NCBI GenBank assembly: GCA_029932715.1
Contig: JAOZPO010000033.1
Coordinates: 1-10,977 of the forward strand
Reading direction: 5' to 3'
DNA: 10,977 nucleotides
Origin: Halobacteria archaeon
Lineage (GTDB): Archaea; Halobacteriota; Syntropharchaeia; Alkanophagales; Methanospirareceae
Each line of letters starts with the position of its first letter. The stretch's first letter is position 1. Shown piece after piece: positions 1 through 6,370 of the stretch. A program made the position numbers and the translations under genes. The notes under the pieces were generated by a model. That model did not search any database. It worked only from the letters and a program-made list of their open reading frames with translations, and was not told where the DNA came from.

Positions 1-60
1 CTTTTGGCACTTTCCTTGTTTTCCCAAATATTTTTCGTTCTAAAAAATGTTTTCTTTATA

Positions 61-424
61 TCAGCGTTGTGAAACTTTCCCTCTTATCCTAACGGTTACT
101 GGTGTGATTACCGAAAATGCTTGTAGGAGTTCTCCTGCATGGTCTTTGATAGCATCTGCAACGACTTCTGCTTTTACTCCATGGGAGAAGCCCAGCACGT
201 TGGATAAGAATTACTCCTGTGGTAATCTTATTTTGACGAAAAATCAGGTCTCCGAAGTCCTTATCCGCAGTCAGCAGAATGGATTTCTCCAGATTTGCCA
301 GATTCAGCACCTCATCATCGGAAATCCCCGGCTCCATCTCTACAACATACAGCACCTCGTAACTTTCCTGTCTGAGTCGGTCCACTATTTGCCTGTCCAC
401 GCATTCATCAGCCAGGAACTTCAC
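61..424 (-). pseudogene. DUF5615 PIN-like toxin, frameshifted
   Basis: This is a PIN-like (DUF5615) protein, a family usually found as the predicted nuclease toxin of toxin-antitoxin pairs. The GTG start at 424 gives an N-terminus typical of the family (MKFLADECVD) and has GGAG at 434-437, nine bases upstream; a TTG at 448 is a weaker alternative. The acidic residues expected of the fold are present: Asp6, and Asp54 and Asp56 in TADKDFGDL. After about residue 76 (VILIQR) the frame turns into an unrelated Arg/Cys-rich tail. Skipping one base near 196 restores a good family C-terminus (LGFSHGVKAEVVADAIKDHA, then FSVITPVTVRIR) ending at a TGA at 61-63, for a repaired length of 120 residues. The gene is therefore either recently inactivated or carries a sequencing error. 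The usual DUF433 antitoxin is not visible upstream; a second broken gene sits there instead. Confidence 0.75.
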
Positions 425-477
425 TTGTTTTCGCTCCTGTCTTCTCAACTTGAATATGTTTACACTACAACAGCAAA

Positions 478-646
478 TTAAGTCGCTTGTTCCTGCAGCT
501 CAAATCCCAACTGCTCATCAAGCACACGCCGTGCACTCGAATCACCCAACTCAATAATCATGAATAATATCACCATCTTCAAGCCGAATAACAAATATCC
601 GCCCTTGTTTTGCTTCTGAATATCTCATTTTTTTGCGCTCAACCAT
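478..646 (-). pseudogene. PPC/DUF296-domain protein remnant with internal deletion
   Basis: Two short pieces in different frames look like the two ends of one small PPC (DUF296) domain protein, a family of about 130-140 residues often annotated as DNA-binding. The first piece starts at 646 (or at Met7, 628) and includes MRYSEAKQGRIFVIRLEDGD, which resembles the opening strand of the domain; it stops at 551-553. The second piece, 561-478 in another frame, reads MIIELGDSSARRVLDEQLGF. It resembles the closing strand, where an Arg-x-x-Asp-x-x-x-Gly pattern is common. The central 70-80 residues, including the expected histidines, are absent. The assignment rests on pattern memory, so an unrelated pair of tiny ORFs cannot be ruled out. 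It lies between cfbD and the frameshifted toxin on the same strand, making this a small decaying stretch. Confidence 0.5.
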
Positions 647-655
647 CTCTTGCCG

Positions 656-667
656 ACATTATAAACA
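656..667 (-). promoter_or_regulatory. TATA-like box before the PPC remnant
   Basis: The minus strand reads GTTTATAATG here, just after the cfbD stop. It resembles an archaeal TATA box. It is too close to the ATG at 646 for a leadered transcript but fits a start near 636 and translation from the ATG at 628. This is a weak call because the region is AT-rich. Confidence 0.3.
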
Positions 668-688
668 ATTCATAGAACTGTTGCTTGC

Positions 689-1804
689 TCACGATACCTC
701 ATGATTCCTTTTCATTGCATCGAGCTTCAACAACGTATCACCAAATTCCGACGGTATGATTCCCGTAGCACCCATAGTCTTCGGATGCAGGTCAATCTCA
801 AGCACTACATGCTCATGCCCCAGCCATTTCAAAGGCTCCACTGTCCTCGGACCGTTAGTAACGGAGAATATCTCTGTCTTTATGCCATACTCCGCCAGTG
901 GCACTGCATGTGAAACACCCAACAAAACCGCAAAATCGTAATCTGAATACAAATCTTCAATCACCACAGCAGCTTTCTCGCCGGCAACCGGGTATTCGTC
1001 CAGCCCACCAATTAGATGGTCTATCCTTATGCCCTCTGCTGATAGTTCGTTTAGAATCGTCTTTGAATATCCACGTATCTTTTCCAAACCCACTTCGGTA
1101 TCAAGATTAGCGATATTTACTATTTGCGAAGAATGTGCGACTCTATTCACAGCTCTAAGAATATCAACGAACATAAATGCCGTCTCTTTCTTCGCATTCA
1201 AAACGCATACACCCTTTTTCCCTTCTCTTATTAGTTCAAGCAAGGTGCTCGCAACGTCTATTTTCGAGTCGCCTTTAGACGGTGGGATATAACTTTTACT
1301 TGCTGCACCCACTGCTTTCTCTATTCGCGTTGCCGCTTCAAGCATTACCTTCTGCCGCCTGAGTTCCTCGCTGCTAATAATACCTGATTTATACGCTGAC
1401 TCGAGGGTCATGATTACGCCCACCGTGTTGTCCCTGTACCCCGCATGCACATCTACCGCTATCGTTTTACTGCTGACTTCGCTGTCTTCTATCGCCTGAC
1501 TCAGGTCTTCACCTATTATCATGCTTGAACATGTGCCTACAACACCCATCAATTCAGGCTGAAACATCTCTTCCGCCTCTCGCAGCACCTTCACGAGCGA
1601 ATCATGCCCCCCGAAGACAAAATTGCTCTCGTTCATCGCTGTGGTTAACACGTGCATTCCGTCTTCTTCTAGTAGCCGGCTGTGCTTGAAACTACAGCCC
1701 GCGGGTCCGTGCATAATTGCTACTTCTGCATTCAGATCGCGAAGCGTATATAGAGCAGCTACAATCGCGCTTGGTCTCGGATGCAGTATCATCTCCTCTC
1801 TCAT
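689..1804 (-). CDS. cfbD: Ni-sirohydrochlorin a,c-diamide reductive cyclase, catalytic subunit CfbD
   Basis: CfbD is the NifD-like catalytic subunit of the CfbCD complex. With the ATP-dependent reductase CfbC it reduces and cyclises Ni-sirohydrochlorin a,c-diamide on the way to coenzyme F430, the cofactor of methyl-coenzyme M reductase. The 371-residue protein opens with the family signature [17 protein letters not shown] (residues 8-24), followed by HGPAGCSF around Cys37, RLLEEDG, FVFGG and GTCSSM around Cys92. It has only three cysteines (37, 92, 200). Cys37 and Cys92 match the positions where nitrogenase-like subunits bind Fe-S clusters, so a cluster shared across a homodimer is a fair inference. 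The start at 1804 is supported by GGGGTGAG about ten bases upstream; Met5 is a possible alternative. CfbC and the other cfb genes are not in the window. It is divergent from trpF across about 130 bases. Confidence 0.88.
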   Translation of the reverse strand: MREEMILHPRPSAIVAALYTLRDLNAEVAIMHGPAGCSFKHSRLLEEDGMHVLTTAMNESNFVFGGHDSLVKVLREAEEMFQPELMGVVGTCSSMIIGEDLSQAIEDSEVSSKTIAVDVHAGYRDNTVGVIMTLESAYKSGIISSEELRRQKVMLEAATRIEKAVGAASKSYIPPSKGDSKIDVASTLLELIREGKKGVCVLNAKKETAFMFVDILRAVNRVAHSSQIVNIANLDTEVGLEKIRGYSKTILNELSAEGIRIDHLIGGLDEYPVAGEKAAVVIEDLYSDYDFAVLLGVSHAVPLAEYGIKTEIFSVTNGPRTVEPLKWLGHEHVVLEIDLHPKTMGATGIIPSEFGDTLLKLDAMKRNHEVS

Positions 1805-1890
1805 TCCCTTACTCTCACCCCTTTAGCTCCTTCCTCCATATATGATTCTGCTAATTTAAAAAGCACTCTTCGTTCAAAAAAAAGAAAGCA

Positions 1891-1902
1891 TAGTTATAAT
1901 AT
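1891..1902 (+). promoter_or_regulatory. Putative TATA box for trpF
   Basis: TAGTTATAATAT, preceded by a purine-rich A tract (AAAAAAAAGAAAGC) that could act as BRE, lies about 38 bases before the trpF ATG. This is a sensible archaeal promoter distance with a short leader carrying a weak GAGG ribosome site. The same 130-base gap must also hold the cfbD promoter on the other strand, for which I see no clear box. Confidence 0.5.
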
Positions 1903-1935
1903 AGCCTACGTATAACATAAGGGAACAAGAGGCAA

Positions 1936-2613
1936 ATGACTGCAAATCGAATAACGAAAGTAAAGATATGCGGCAACACGAGCGTAGAAGATGCAGTAAT
2001 GGCTGCAAGAGCTGGCGCGGATGCGATCGGAGTGATAAACGTTGCCAATACGAAACGGTACGTAGATTTAGCAGATGTGAAGCGGATATTCGAGGCTTTG
2101 CCCTTATTTGTATCAAAAGTTGTAGTCGTTACTCTGGATACAATGCCCGTAGAAGCTGCTTATGAGCAAATAAAGTCAATACAGCGTACAGGTGCTGATT
2201 GCGTACAACTGCACGGTGAAGAGCCACTGGAACTCGTTGCGGGTTTACGTACACGAATGAACAGCAGCAGCAGAATGCAACTGATAAAAAAGGTGGGCGT
2301 GACGAAAAGCGAATCCATAGAGAAGGCTCTGGCGTATGAACCCGTAGCGGATGCAATATTGCTGGATACGGTTGCCGGTGTTGGAGCCGAGATAGGAGGA
2401 ACGGGGAAGGAACACGACTGGAGTATAAGTAAAGAAATTGTAGCGCGTGTGGAGAAGCCGGTGATACTTGCCGGCGGATTGAACCCAGGCAATGTTGCAA
2501 GTGCCGTAGCACAGGTAAAACCTTTTGCCGTGGATGTGTCCAGTGGCGTGGAGAGCGAACTAAGGAAGAAGGATGCAAAGAAGGTGAAGCGTTTTATAGA
2601 TGCTGTGAAGTGA
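1936..2613 (+). CDS. trpF: Phosphoribosylanthranilate isomerase (TrpF)
   Basis: TrpF converts N-(5-phosphoribosyl)anthranilate to CdRP (1-(o-carboxyphenylamino)-1-deoxyribulose 5-phosphate) in tryptophan synthesis. The 225-residue protein has the (beta/alpha)8-barrel landmarks in order: VKICG with the catalytic Cys12, GADAIGV, CVQLHG at 89-94, the catalytic-acid strand ILLDT with Asp144, GGTG at 154-157, HDW at 160-162, PVILAGGLNPGNV at 175-187 as phosphate-binding loop, and AVDVSSGVE at 198-206. The C-terminal KKDAKKVKRFI matches the family's usual KD-x-x-K helix. One departure is the region after strand 2, where NTKRYV stands where most TrpF proteins have an S-P-R motif. No other trp gene is nearby, so it is a detached member of the pathway. 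It is the only plus-strand gene in the window, is divergent from cfbD and converges on the radical SAM gene with 68 bases between stops. Confidence 0.9.
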   Translation: MTANRITKVKICGNTSVEDAVMAARAGADAIGVINVANTKRYVDLADVKRIFEALPLFVSKVVVVTLDTMPVEAAYEQIKSIQRTGADCVQLHGEEPLELVAGLRTRMNSSSRMQLIKKVGVTKSESIEKALAYEPVADAILLDTVAGVGAEIGGTGKEHDWSISKEIVARVEKPVILAGGLNPGNVASAVAQVKPFAVDVSSGVESELRKKDAKKVKRFIDAVK

Positions 2614-2681
2614 ACAAATAACCCTGAATGCTGTTGGCATACTACACAGAGTTTTGAATAGCCCGAAGAACGCTTATCCGT

Positions 2682-3668
2682 TTATTTCATTACAACACAG
2701 TTTTCTCCTTTTACCCTTAGCTTATTCAACCACGGCTCCTTCAATATCGCCGGACAGTTTTTGTTCATGCTGCATTTACCACAATTCCTGTCTTTACTCA
2801 TGCAGCAGCCAGCTAATTCCGCATATTTCATTGCAAGTTTAGCTCCTGAACCTTCCAATTCTATTCGCTGCGACGATTCTCCACCCCAGGTAACGTTTTC
2901 CAGGTGCCTTTTACATCTACGCCCTATCTCTTCCAACTCGTGCCTTGATGGTCCTGGATGATAATACAGCATAAAGCTTGGTCTGAATCCAATTAAGTGA
3001 TAGGGTATTGACGCATCGAAAGAGGCGATAAATTCCGCTATGTCTTCTATCTCGTTATCGTTTATCCCCGGTACCACTACGGTTTTAAACGCCCGTATTT
3101 TAGATTTATGCTTTAAGAGATATTCCGCATTCCTTAAGACAGGTTCAACCGGTGCACCGCTTAGCGCCAAATGTGTATCAGCATTAAATGCGTTTAACTC
3201 CAGTGCAATGTAAGAGGACATCTGGGTAATCCGTTCCATGCTCTCCTGTGTTGCAAATCCATTTGTTGTAAACCCTACATTCAGGTCAGGCATCAATCTC
3301 TTCGCCGCTTTTACTACTGCTTCGATATAAGGCAGATGTATTGTCGGTTCTCCACCGGTAAAGCCCAGCTTTTTGAAGCCCGCTTCTCTTAATTTGTCTA
3401 CCGCTTCTTTTGCCAGTTCTTCGGGCTCTACATAGCCGCGATAGAACCAGTTGGTATCAGGATATTGAGATATTCGATATGCGTTACAGTAGAGGCATCG
3501 GAAATTGCAACCGAGAAGAGTTATTGAGTAACTTTTAAGGAGCTGCGCCAGGCATGTATAAGCAATCTCCGGCATCTTTACGTTGCAGACACCTACCTCC
3601 TCATATCTGTTAATTCCACATTTCCATTCGCACAAGTTGCAATTCTCAAATCCTTTTATATCATACAT
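2682..3668 (-). CDS. PflA-like radical SAM protein with extra cysteine clusters
   Basis: A 328-residue radical SAM enzyme of unknown substrate. The cluster-binding motif is Cys54-x3-Cys58-x2-Cys61 (CNFRCLYC), followed by GGEP at 105-108 for SAM binding and the TTNGF strand at 134-138. Before the core is Cys10-x2-Cys13-x3-Cys17, then GVCNV with Cys28. This is the N-terminal pattern seen in pyruvate formate-lyase activase relatives of the COG1313/AmmeMemoRadiSam kind, which suggests a further Fe-S site. After the core comes another group, Cys288, Cys289, Cys296, Cys299 and Cys305, possibly an auxiliary cluster. No partner glycyl-radical enzyme or peptide substrate is visible. The start has a run of overlapping ATGs (3676, 3672, 3668); only the one at 3668 is in frame. 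No clear Shine-Dalgarno is seen. A TATA-like TTTATATTA near 3721 is possible, and read-through from the upstream repeat gene 71 bases away is equally possible. Confidence 0.85.
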   Translation of the reverse strand: MYDIKGFENCNLCEWKCGINRYEEVGVCNVKMPEIAYTCLAQLLKSYSITLLGCNFRCLYCNAYRISQYPDTNWFYRGYVEPEELAKEAVDKLREAGFKKLGFTGGEPTIHLPYIEAVVKAAKRLMPDLNVGFTTNGFATQESMERITQMSSYIALELNAFNADTHLALSGAPVEPVLRNAEYLLKHKSKIRAFKTVVVPGINDNEIEDIAEFIASFDASIPYHLIGFRPSFMLYYHPGPSRHELEEIGRRCKRHLENVTWGGESSQRIELEGSGAKLAMKYAELAGCCMSKDRNCGKCSMNKNCPAILKEPWLNKLRVKGENCVVMK

Positions 3669-3739
3669 ACATACATTAATAGCATTTAGAATAAAGGACT
3701 TAAAGCAAGCATTAAAATAATATAAAAGAATGAATATGA

Positions 3740-4345
3740 TTAAAGAGTTTCCTTCTTCAATGATAATCTGGTTTGAATAGAACGATATGTAGTTATTCTA
3801 TTCAAACTCCATTCGGCATCATCCATCTCGCCTCGTTCTTTCCAGTATTCATAGTTCTTTTCCCATGCTTTCAATGGTACTTCATAATCCGAGATGTCTT
3901 TACCAGAGAGCAGCATAATCTCCGCAGCGTGTTCGTACGCATCTGCCGCTTTAAAGAAGTTATCCATTGTATAAAAGAAGTTGCCCATTGTTTCATAGGT
4001 ATTCTTGCATGCTTCATAGTCGCCTTCTTTCTCATACATCTGACATGAAAGGCTCATAAGCAGCGCCCAGATCGAGAACTCACCTATCTTCACCGCAAAC
4101 GTTGAAGCAGCCCTAAAAGATTCTGCCGCTTCGCGCCAGCGTTGGAGCTTATCGCAAATCCGTGCAACGTTGAAATATCCATAGATGCACAAGAAGTAGC
4201 TCCCTTTGGACTCCTTAAGCTTTGCATACTGTCGCCACAGCTCGATTGTCGCTTCATGATCTCCCTGCTTCTCTTTCTCTCGCGCTTCACGTTCGTAATG
4301 CCTCGCTTTTAAATACGCATCCCTCTCCCTTTTCGCCCCATCCAT
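3740..4345 (-). CDS. TPR-like helical repeat protein
   Basis: A soluble 201-residue protein made almost entirely of amphipathic helices, with no signal peptide or membrane segment. At least four helix-turn-helix units of about 34-40 residues can be seen, roughly at 14-47, 52-87, 92-125 and 126-150. Typical TPR features recur: alanine at the packing positions and phrases such as WREAAESFRAAS (70-81), GDYEACKNTYETMGNF (108-123) and KAADAYEHAAEIM (132-144). The overall look recalls TPR/SNAP-like scaffolds, which bind other proteins and have no catalytic activity of their own. The function is unknown. It has its own well-formed TATA/BRE promoter and a short leader without an obvious Shine-Dalgarno site. 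The radical SAM gene follows on the same strand after 71 bases, so the two may be co-transcribed. Confidence 0.8.
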   Translation of the reverse strand: MDGAKRERDAYLKARHYEREAREKEKQGDHEATIELWRQYAKLKESKGSYFLCIYGYFNVARICDKLQRWREAAESFRAASTFAVKIGEFSIWALLMSLSCQMYEKEGDYEACKNTYETMGNFFYTMDNFFKAADAYEHAAEIMLLSGKDISDYEVPLKAWEKNYEYWKERGEMDDAEWSLNRITTYRSIQTRLSLKKETL

Positions 4346-4383
4346 CTTTTTTGTTAATTAATGTAATGATGTAATAATTAATG

Positions 4384-4402
4384 ATATATATAAACTTTTT
4401 GT
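4384..4402 (-). promoter_or_regulatory. Strong archaeal BRE/TATA promoter of the TPR gene
   Basis: On the minus strand an A-rich BRE (ACAAAAA) is followed directly by GTTTATATATATC, close to an ideal archaeal TATA box. Its centre is about 44 bases before the ATG at 4345, which predicts a transcription start near 4364 and a leader of about 18 bases. It is the clearest promoter in the window. Confidence 0.7.
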
Positions 4403-4540
4403 GTCTTGTTAGTATCCCCAAAAACGTATAATTTAATTCATCCGTTAACCTGCTCTAACGATCATACATAATGCCAAGAAAGCTAATAGGGAATGACCCC
4501 AACAGAACCACGGAAAAAAAATCACGCCACTAACGAACGC

Positions 4541-4566
4541 CCAAAAAAGAGAGAGAGAGAAAATGA
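4541..4566 (-). terminator. Pyrimidine-rich terminator and GA microsatellite after the lipoprotein gene
   Basis: On the minus strand a C/T tract (TTTTCTCTCTCTCTCTTTTTTGGG) lies about 45 bases past the lipoprotein stop, and another T8 run lies at 4514-4521. Archaeal intrinsic termination needs little more than oligo-T, so this is a plausible stop for the lipoprotein transcript. On the plus strand the same bases form a short GA dinucleotide repeat. In the rest of the gap to the TPR promoter (4403-4608) I see no gene. Confidence 0.45.
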
Positions 4567-4608
4567 GTTATGAACTTATACTCCTCCCCTAAAATTTTTT
4601 TTTGCACT

Positions 4609-5577
4609 TTACGTACTTGGTGACTGCTCTGTATCATTCACTGGCGGTACCATAGGAGTTTCGGTAGCATTTCCCACGGTCATATTCATTGGTGGCATCA
4701 TGGGGTATCCGGCGGCACTTTCCGCCTCTTCTGGTATCTCTATCGTCACTGGTTTATTATAATCATAGAAGTCTACGGTGGTTCTCTGATCCGAGGTCAT
4801 TGTGAATTTCTCCTCTGCATCTGGTAATATCAAATCATCCGAGCTTATCTCCATTTTCATCTGCATTTCTGTCTTAATCGGGAACTTCGTATCTTTTGCT
4901 ATCCAGTGCTTCATAGACATCTGTTTTATCAGTTGCCCTATGTCAACGTTTTGTTGCAGGCTTTGCATTAGTTCGCTCATCCCCTCTTGCTCGCTCAAAA
5001 ACTTACCGTACTTCTCTATATCTGGTGTTACTTTTAGCACATAGCAATCCACACCGTTCATCATTTCCTCTTTTAACACTTCCACCTCTGATATATTCAG
5101 CAATTCCATTTGCTGATTTACCTGGTTCTGCGATTTCCACGTTTTCGCGTACTCACCTGGCATTTCCATCTTTGTCCATCGCGCTGGTAACTCAGGAATA
5201 CCCATGTCCATCTTCATGTACATTGTCTTATTGACTAAATACATCTCCATATCCATTGTCCTACCGGGCATTTCCGCATTAGCCGACGTTTCCATCGAAC
5301 TCGTCATCTCCATCTTCATCTTCTTGCTTGTAACATCCATGGTAGCCGTGCCCGTGTTTTCTGTCTTTACCTTAGTCTCGTCCGTCTCGTTGCGGATTAG
5401 CATCTCCTGTGTCATATCCATATCAAACTTGTAAGTATCTATCTTATCCACAGAAGCGAATATCATCTGTTTTATTTCTGCTTTATTTACTTGCCCCTCA
5501 TCAACGCATCCTGCAAGCATTGCTACTACTACGATTGCTGCTATCGCTATTAACCCTGCTATGTATCTTTTTCTCAT
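4609..5577 (-). CDS. Methionine-rich surface lipoprotein of unknown function
   Basis: The N-terminus is a textbook lipoprotein signal: MRKR, a hydrophobic stretch to about residue 20, then the lipobox LAGC with Cys24 as lipidation site, so the mature protein should be anchored on the outside of the cytoplasmic membrane. The 322 residues contain about 37 methionines, many in alternating M-x-M patterns on predicted beta strands (for example MDMEMYLVNKTMYMKMDM, 108-125). The body, with alternating strands and a conserved-looking DCYVLKVTP turn, resembles LolA/LppX-like lipoproteins; this is a fold guess only. There are six N-glycosylation sequons (Asn63, 116, 161, 298, 303, 314), three of them in a Pro/Met-rich C-terminal tail. 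The ribosome site is good (GGAAGTGAT, six bases before the ATG). It follows the lipid synthase gene by about 106 bases on the same strand. Confidence 0.82.
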   Translation of the reverse strand: MRKRYIAGLIAIAAIVVVAMLAGCVDEGQVNKAEIKQMIFASVDKIDTYKFDMDMTQEMLIRNETDETKVKTENTGTATMDVTSKKMKMEMTSSMETSANAEMPGRTMDMEMYLVNKTMYMKMDMGIPELPARWTKMEMPGEYAKTWKSQNQVNQQMELLNISEVEVLKEEMMNGVDCYVLKVTPDIEKYGKFLSEQEGMSELMQSLQQNVDIGQLIKQMSMKHWIAKDTKFPIKTEMQMKMEISSDDLILPDAEEKFTMTSDQRTTVDFYDYNKPVTIEIPEEAESAAGYPMMPPMNMTVGNATETPMVPPVNDTEQSPST

Positions 5578-5683
5578 TTCTCTATCACTTCCTTATTGTT
5601 TGCTTCCCTAATTCTATGCCTATATTAGTTATTATGCTTTTCTGTTTTTAGTTACTAAACCTCTTTTGTTACTTGCGCAGCTA

Positions 5684-6301
5684 CTAAATCCTTCGCCATA
5701 TATAAAAGAACCTTTGTAATGCAGTGACGTTACAGAACAAAGCAAAGAAACACACAGCCCAACCAAGTAAAGGATATGTATAGAGCACAGAGATAAAAGT
5801 TGCAGCGATAATAATCAAAAGTCGGTCCGCTCTGCCTAATAAACCACCATACATCCTCCTCAGACCTACTGCCTGCGCCTGCGTGCCCATGTAAGAAGAG
5901 AACAACATGCCAATAACTGCGATTATGCCTATTTCACTGCTCACGTAGCCACCGAAGATGATGCCACAGATGATGAATATGTCCGCATAGCGGTCAATCA
6001 CATGATCGAGAAAATCGCCCTTTCTGCTCGCCTTACCTATCTCACGTGCCAGAACACCATCTAAGGCATCTAAAACTGCATTCAGGCAGACAAAGATACC
6101 GGCGAGCAGCAAGATGATGTTGTTATCTTGAATGGATTTGGCCCCCGAGAAGTAGAACAATACTCCAGCGAGTACTGCGGAGAAGAGCGATAGGATGGAT
6201 ACGGAATTAGGCGTTAAGCCGATGGCAGCGAAATATCGCGCAACCTTTTTCAATAACCACCAATTATTTACAAATGCACGCAACAACGAATCAATAGCCA
6301 T
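5684..6301 (-). CDS. CDP-alcohol phosphatidyltransferase (archaeal phospholipid synthase)
   Basis: An integral membrane enzyme that joins a CDP-activated archaeal lipid to a small alcohol phosphate. The complete family signature D-x2-D-G-x2-A-R-x8-G-x3-D-x3-D is present with Asp78, Asp81, Gly82, Ala85, Arg86, Gly95, Asp99 and Asp103. These acidic residues bind the divalent metals and the CDP. The 205 residues contain about six hydrophobic segments, starting with one at 34-52, as usual for the family. A later stretch, GTQAQAVGLRRMYGGLLGRADR (about 140-161), is of the type seen in archaeal archaetidyl-inositol or -glycerol phosphate synthases. I cannot choose between these substrates. The ATG at 6301 follows an AT-rich inverted repeat and lacks a strong Shine-Dalgarno site. 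It lies 69 bases after srp54 on the same strand, so it may be read from the same transcript. Confidence 0.88.
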   Translation of the reverse strand: MAIDSLLRAFVNNWWLLKKVARYFAAIGLTPNSVSILSLFSAVLAGVLFYFSGAKSIQDNNIILLLAGIFVCLNAVLDALDGVLAREIGKASRKGDFLDHVIDRYADIFIICGIIFGGYVSSEIGIIAVIGMLFSSYMGTQAQAVGLRRMYGGLLGRADRLLIIIAATFISVLYTYPLLGWAVCFFALFCNVTALQRFFYIWRRI

Positions 6302-6307
6302 TTTATG

Positions 6308-6320
6308 ATTATTTAATAAT
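6308..6320. repeat. Short AT-rich perfect inverted repeat before the lipid synthase gene
   Basis: ATTATT-T-AATAAT is a 6+6 palindrome with one central base, lying 6-19 bases before the ATG of the phosphatidyltransferase gene. It could be a small operator or a TATA-type element, but AT-rich palindromes of this size arise by chance. Confidence 0.25.
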
Positions 6321-6370
6321 TCATGGGCTTAATGTCTCTTTAGTAAATGCTTCTCTTCTAAAGATAAGTC

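Noticed and set aside
1..60. Left edge of the window as part of a further gene
   Set aside because: No start codon, motif or clear signal is visible; it is AT-rich sequence after the toxin stop.
47..481. A 144-codon open frame on the plus strand
   Set aside because: It overlaps the frameshifted toxin and the PPC remnant in antisense, both of which have recognisable family motifs, and its own translation shows no domain or ribosome site.
2129..2578. A 149-codon open frame on the minus strand inside trpF
   Set aside because: It is the antisense of an unmistakable trpF and its translation is low-complexity His/Ser/Leu-rich.
4545..4562. GA dinucleotide tract as a possible CRISPR or mobile-element trace
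   Set aside because: It is only a few dinucleotide units with no spacers, flanking repeats or transposase; a pyrimidine-rich terminator on the other strand explains it better.
6308..6320. AT palindrome as a proven operator
   Set aside because: Such a short AT-only palindrome is common by chance, so it is listed only as a low-confidence repeat.
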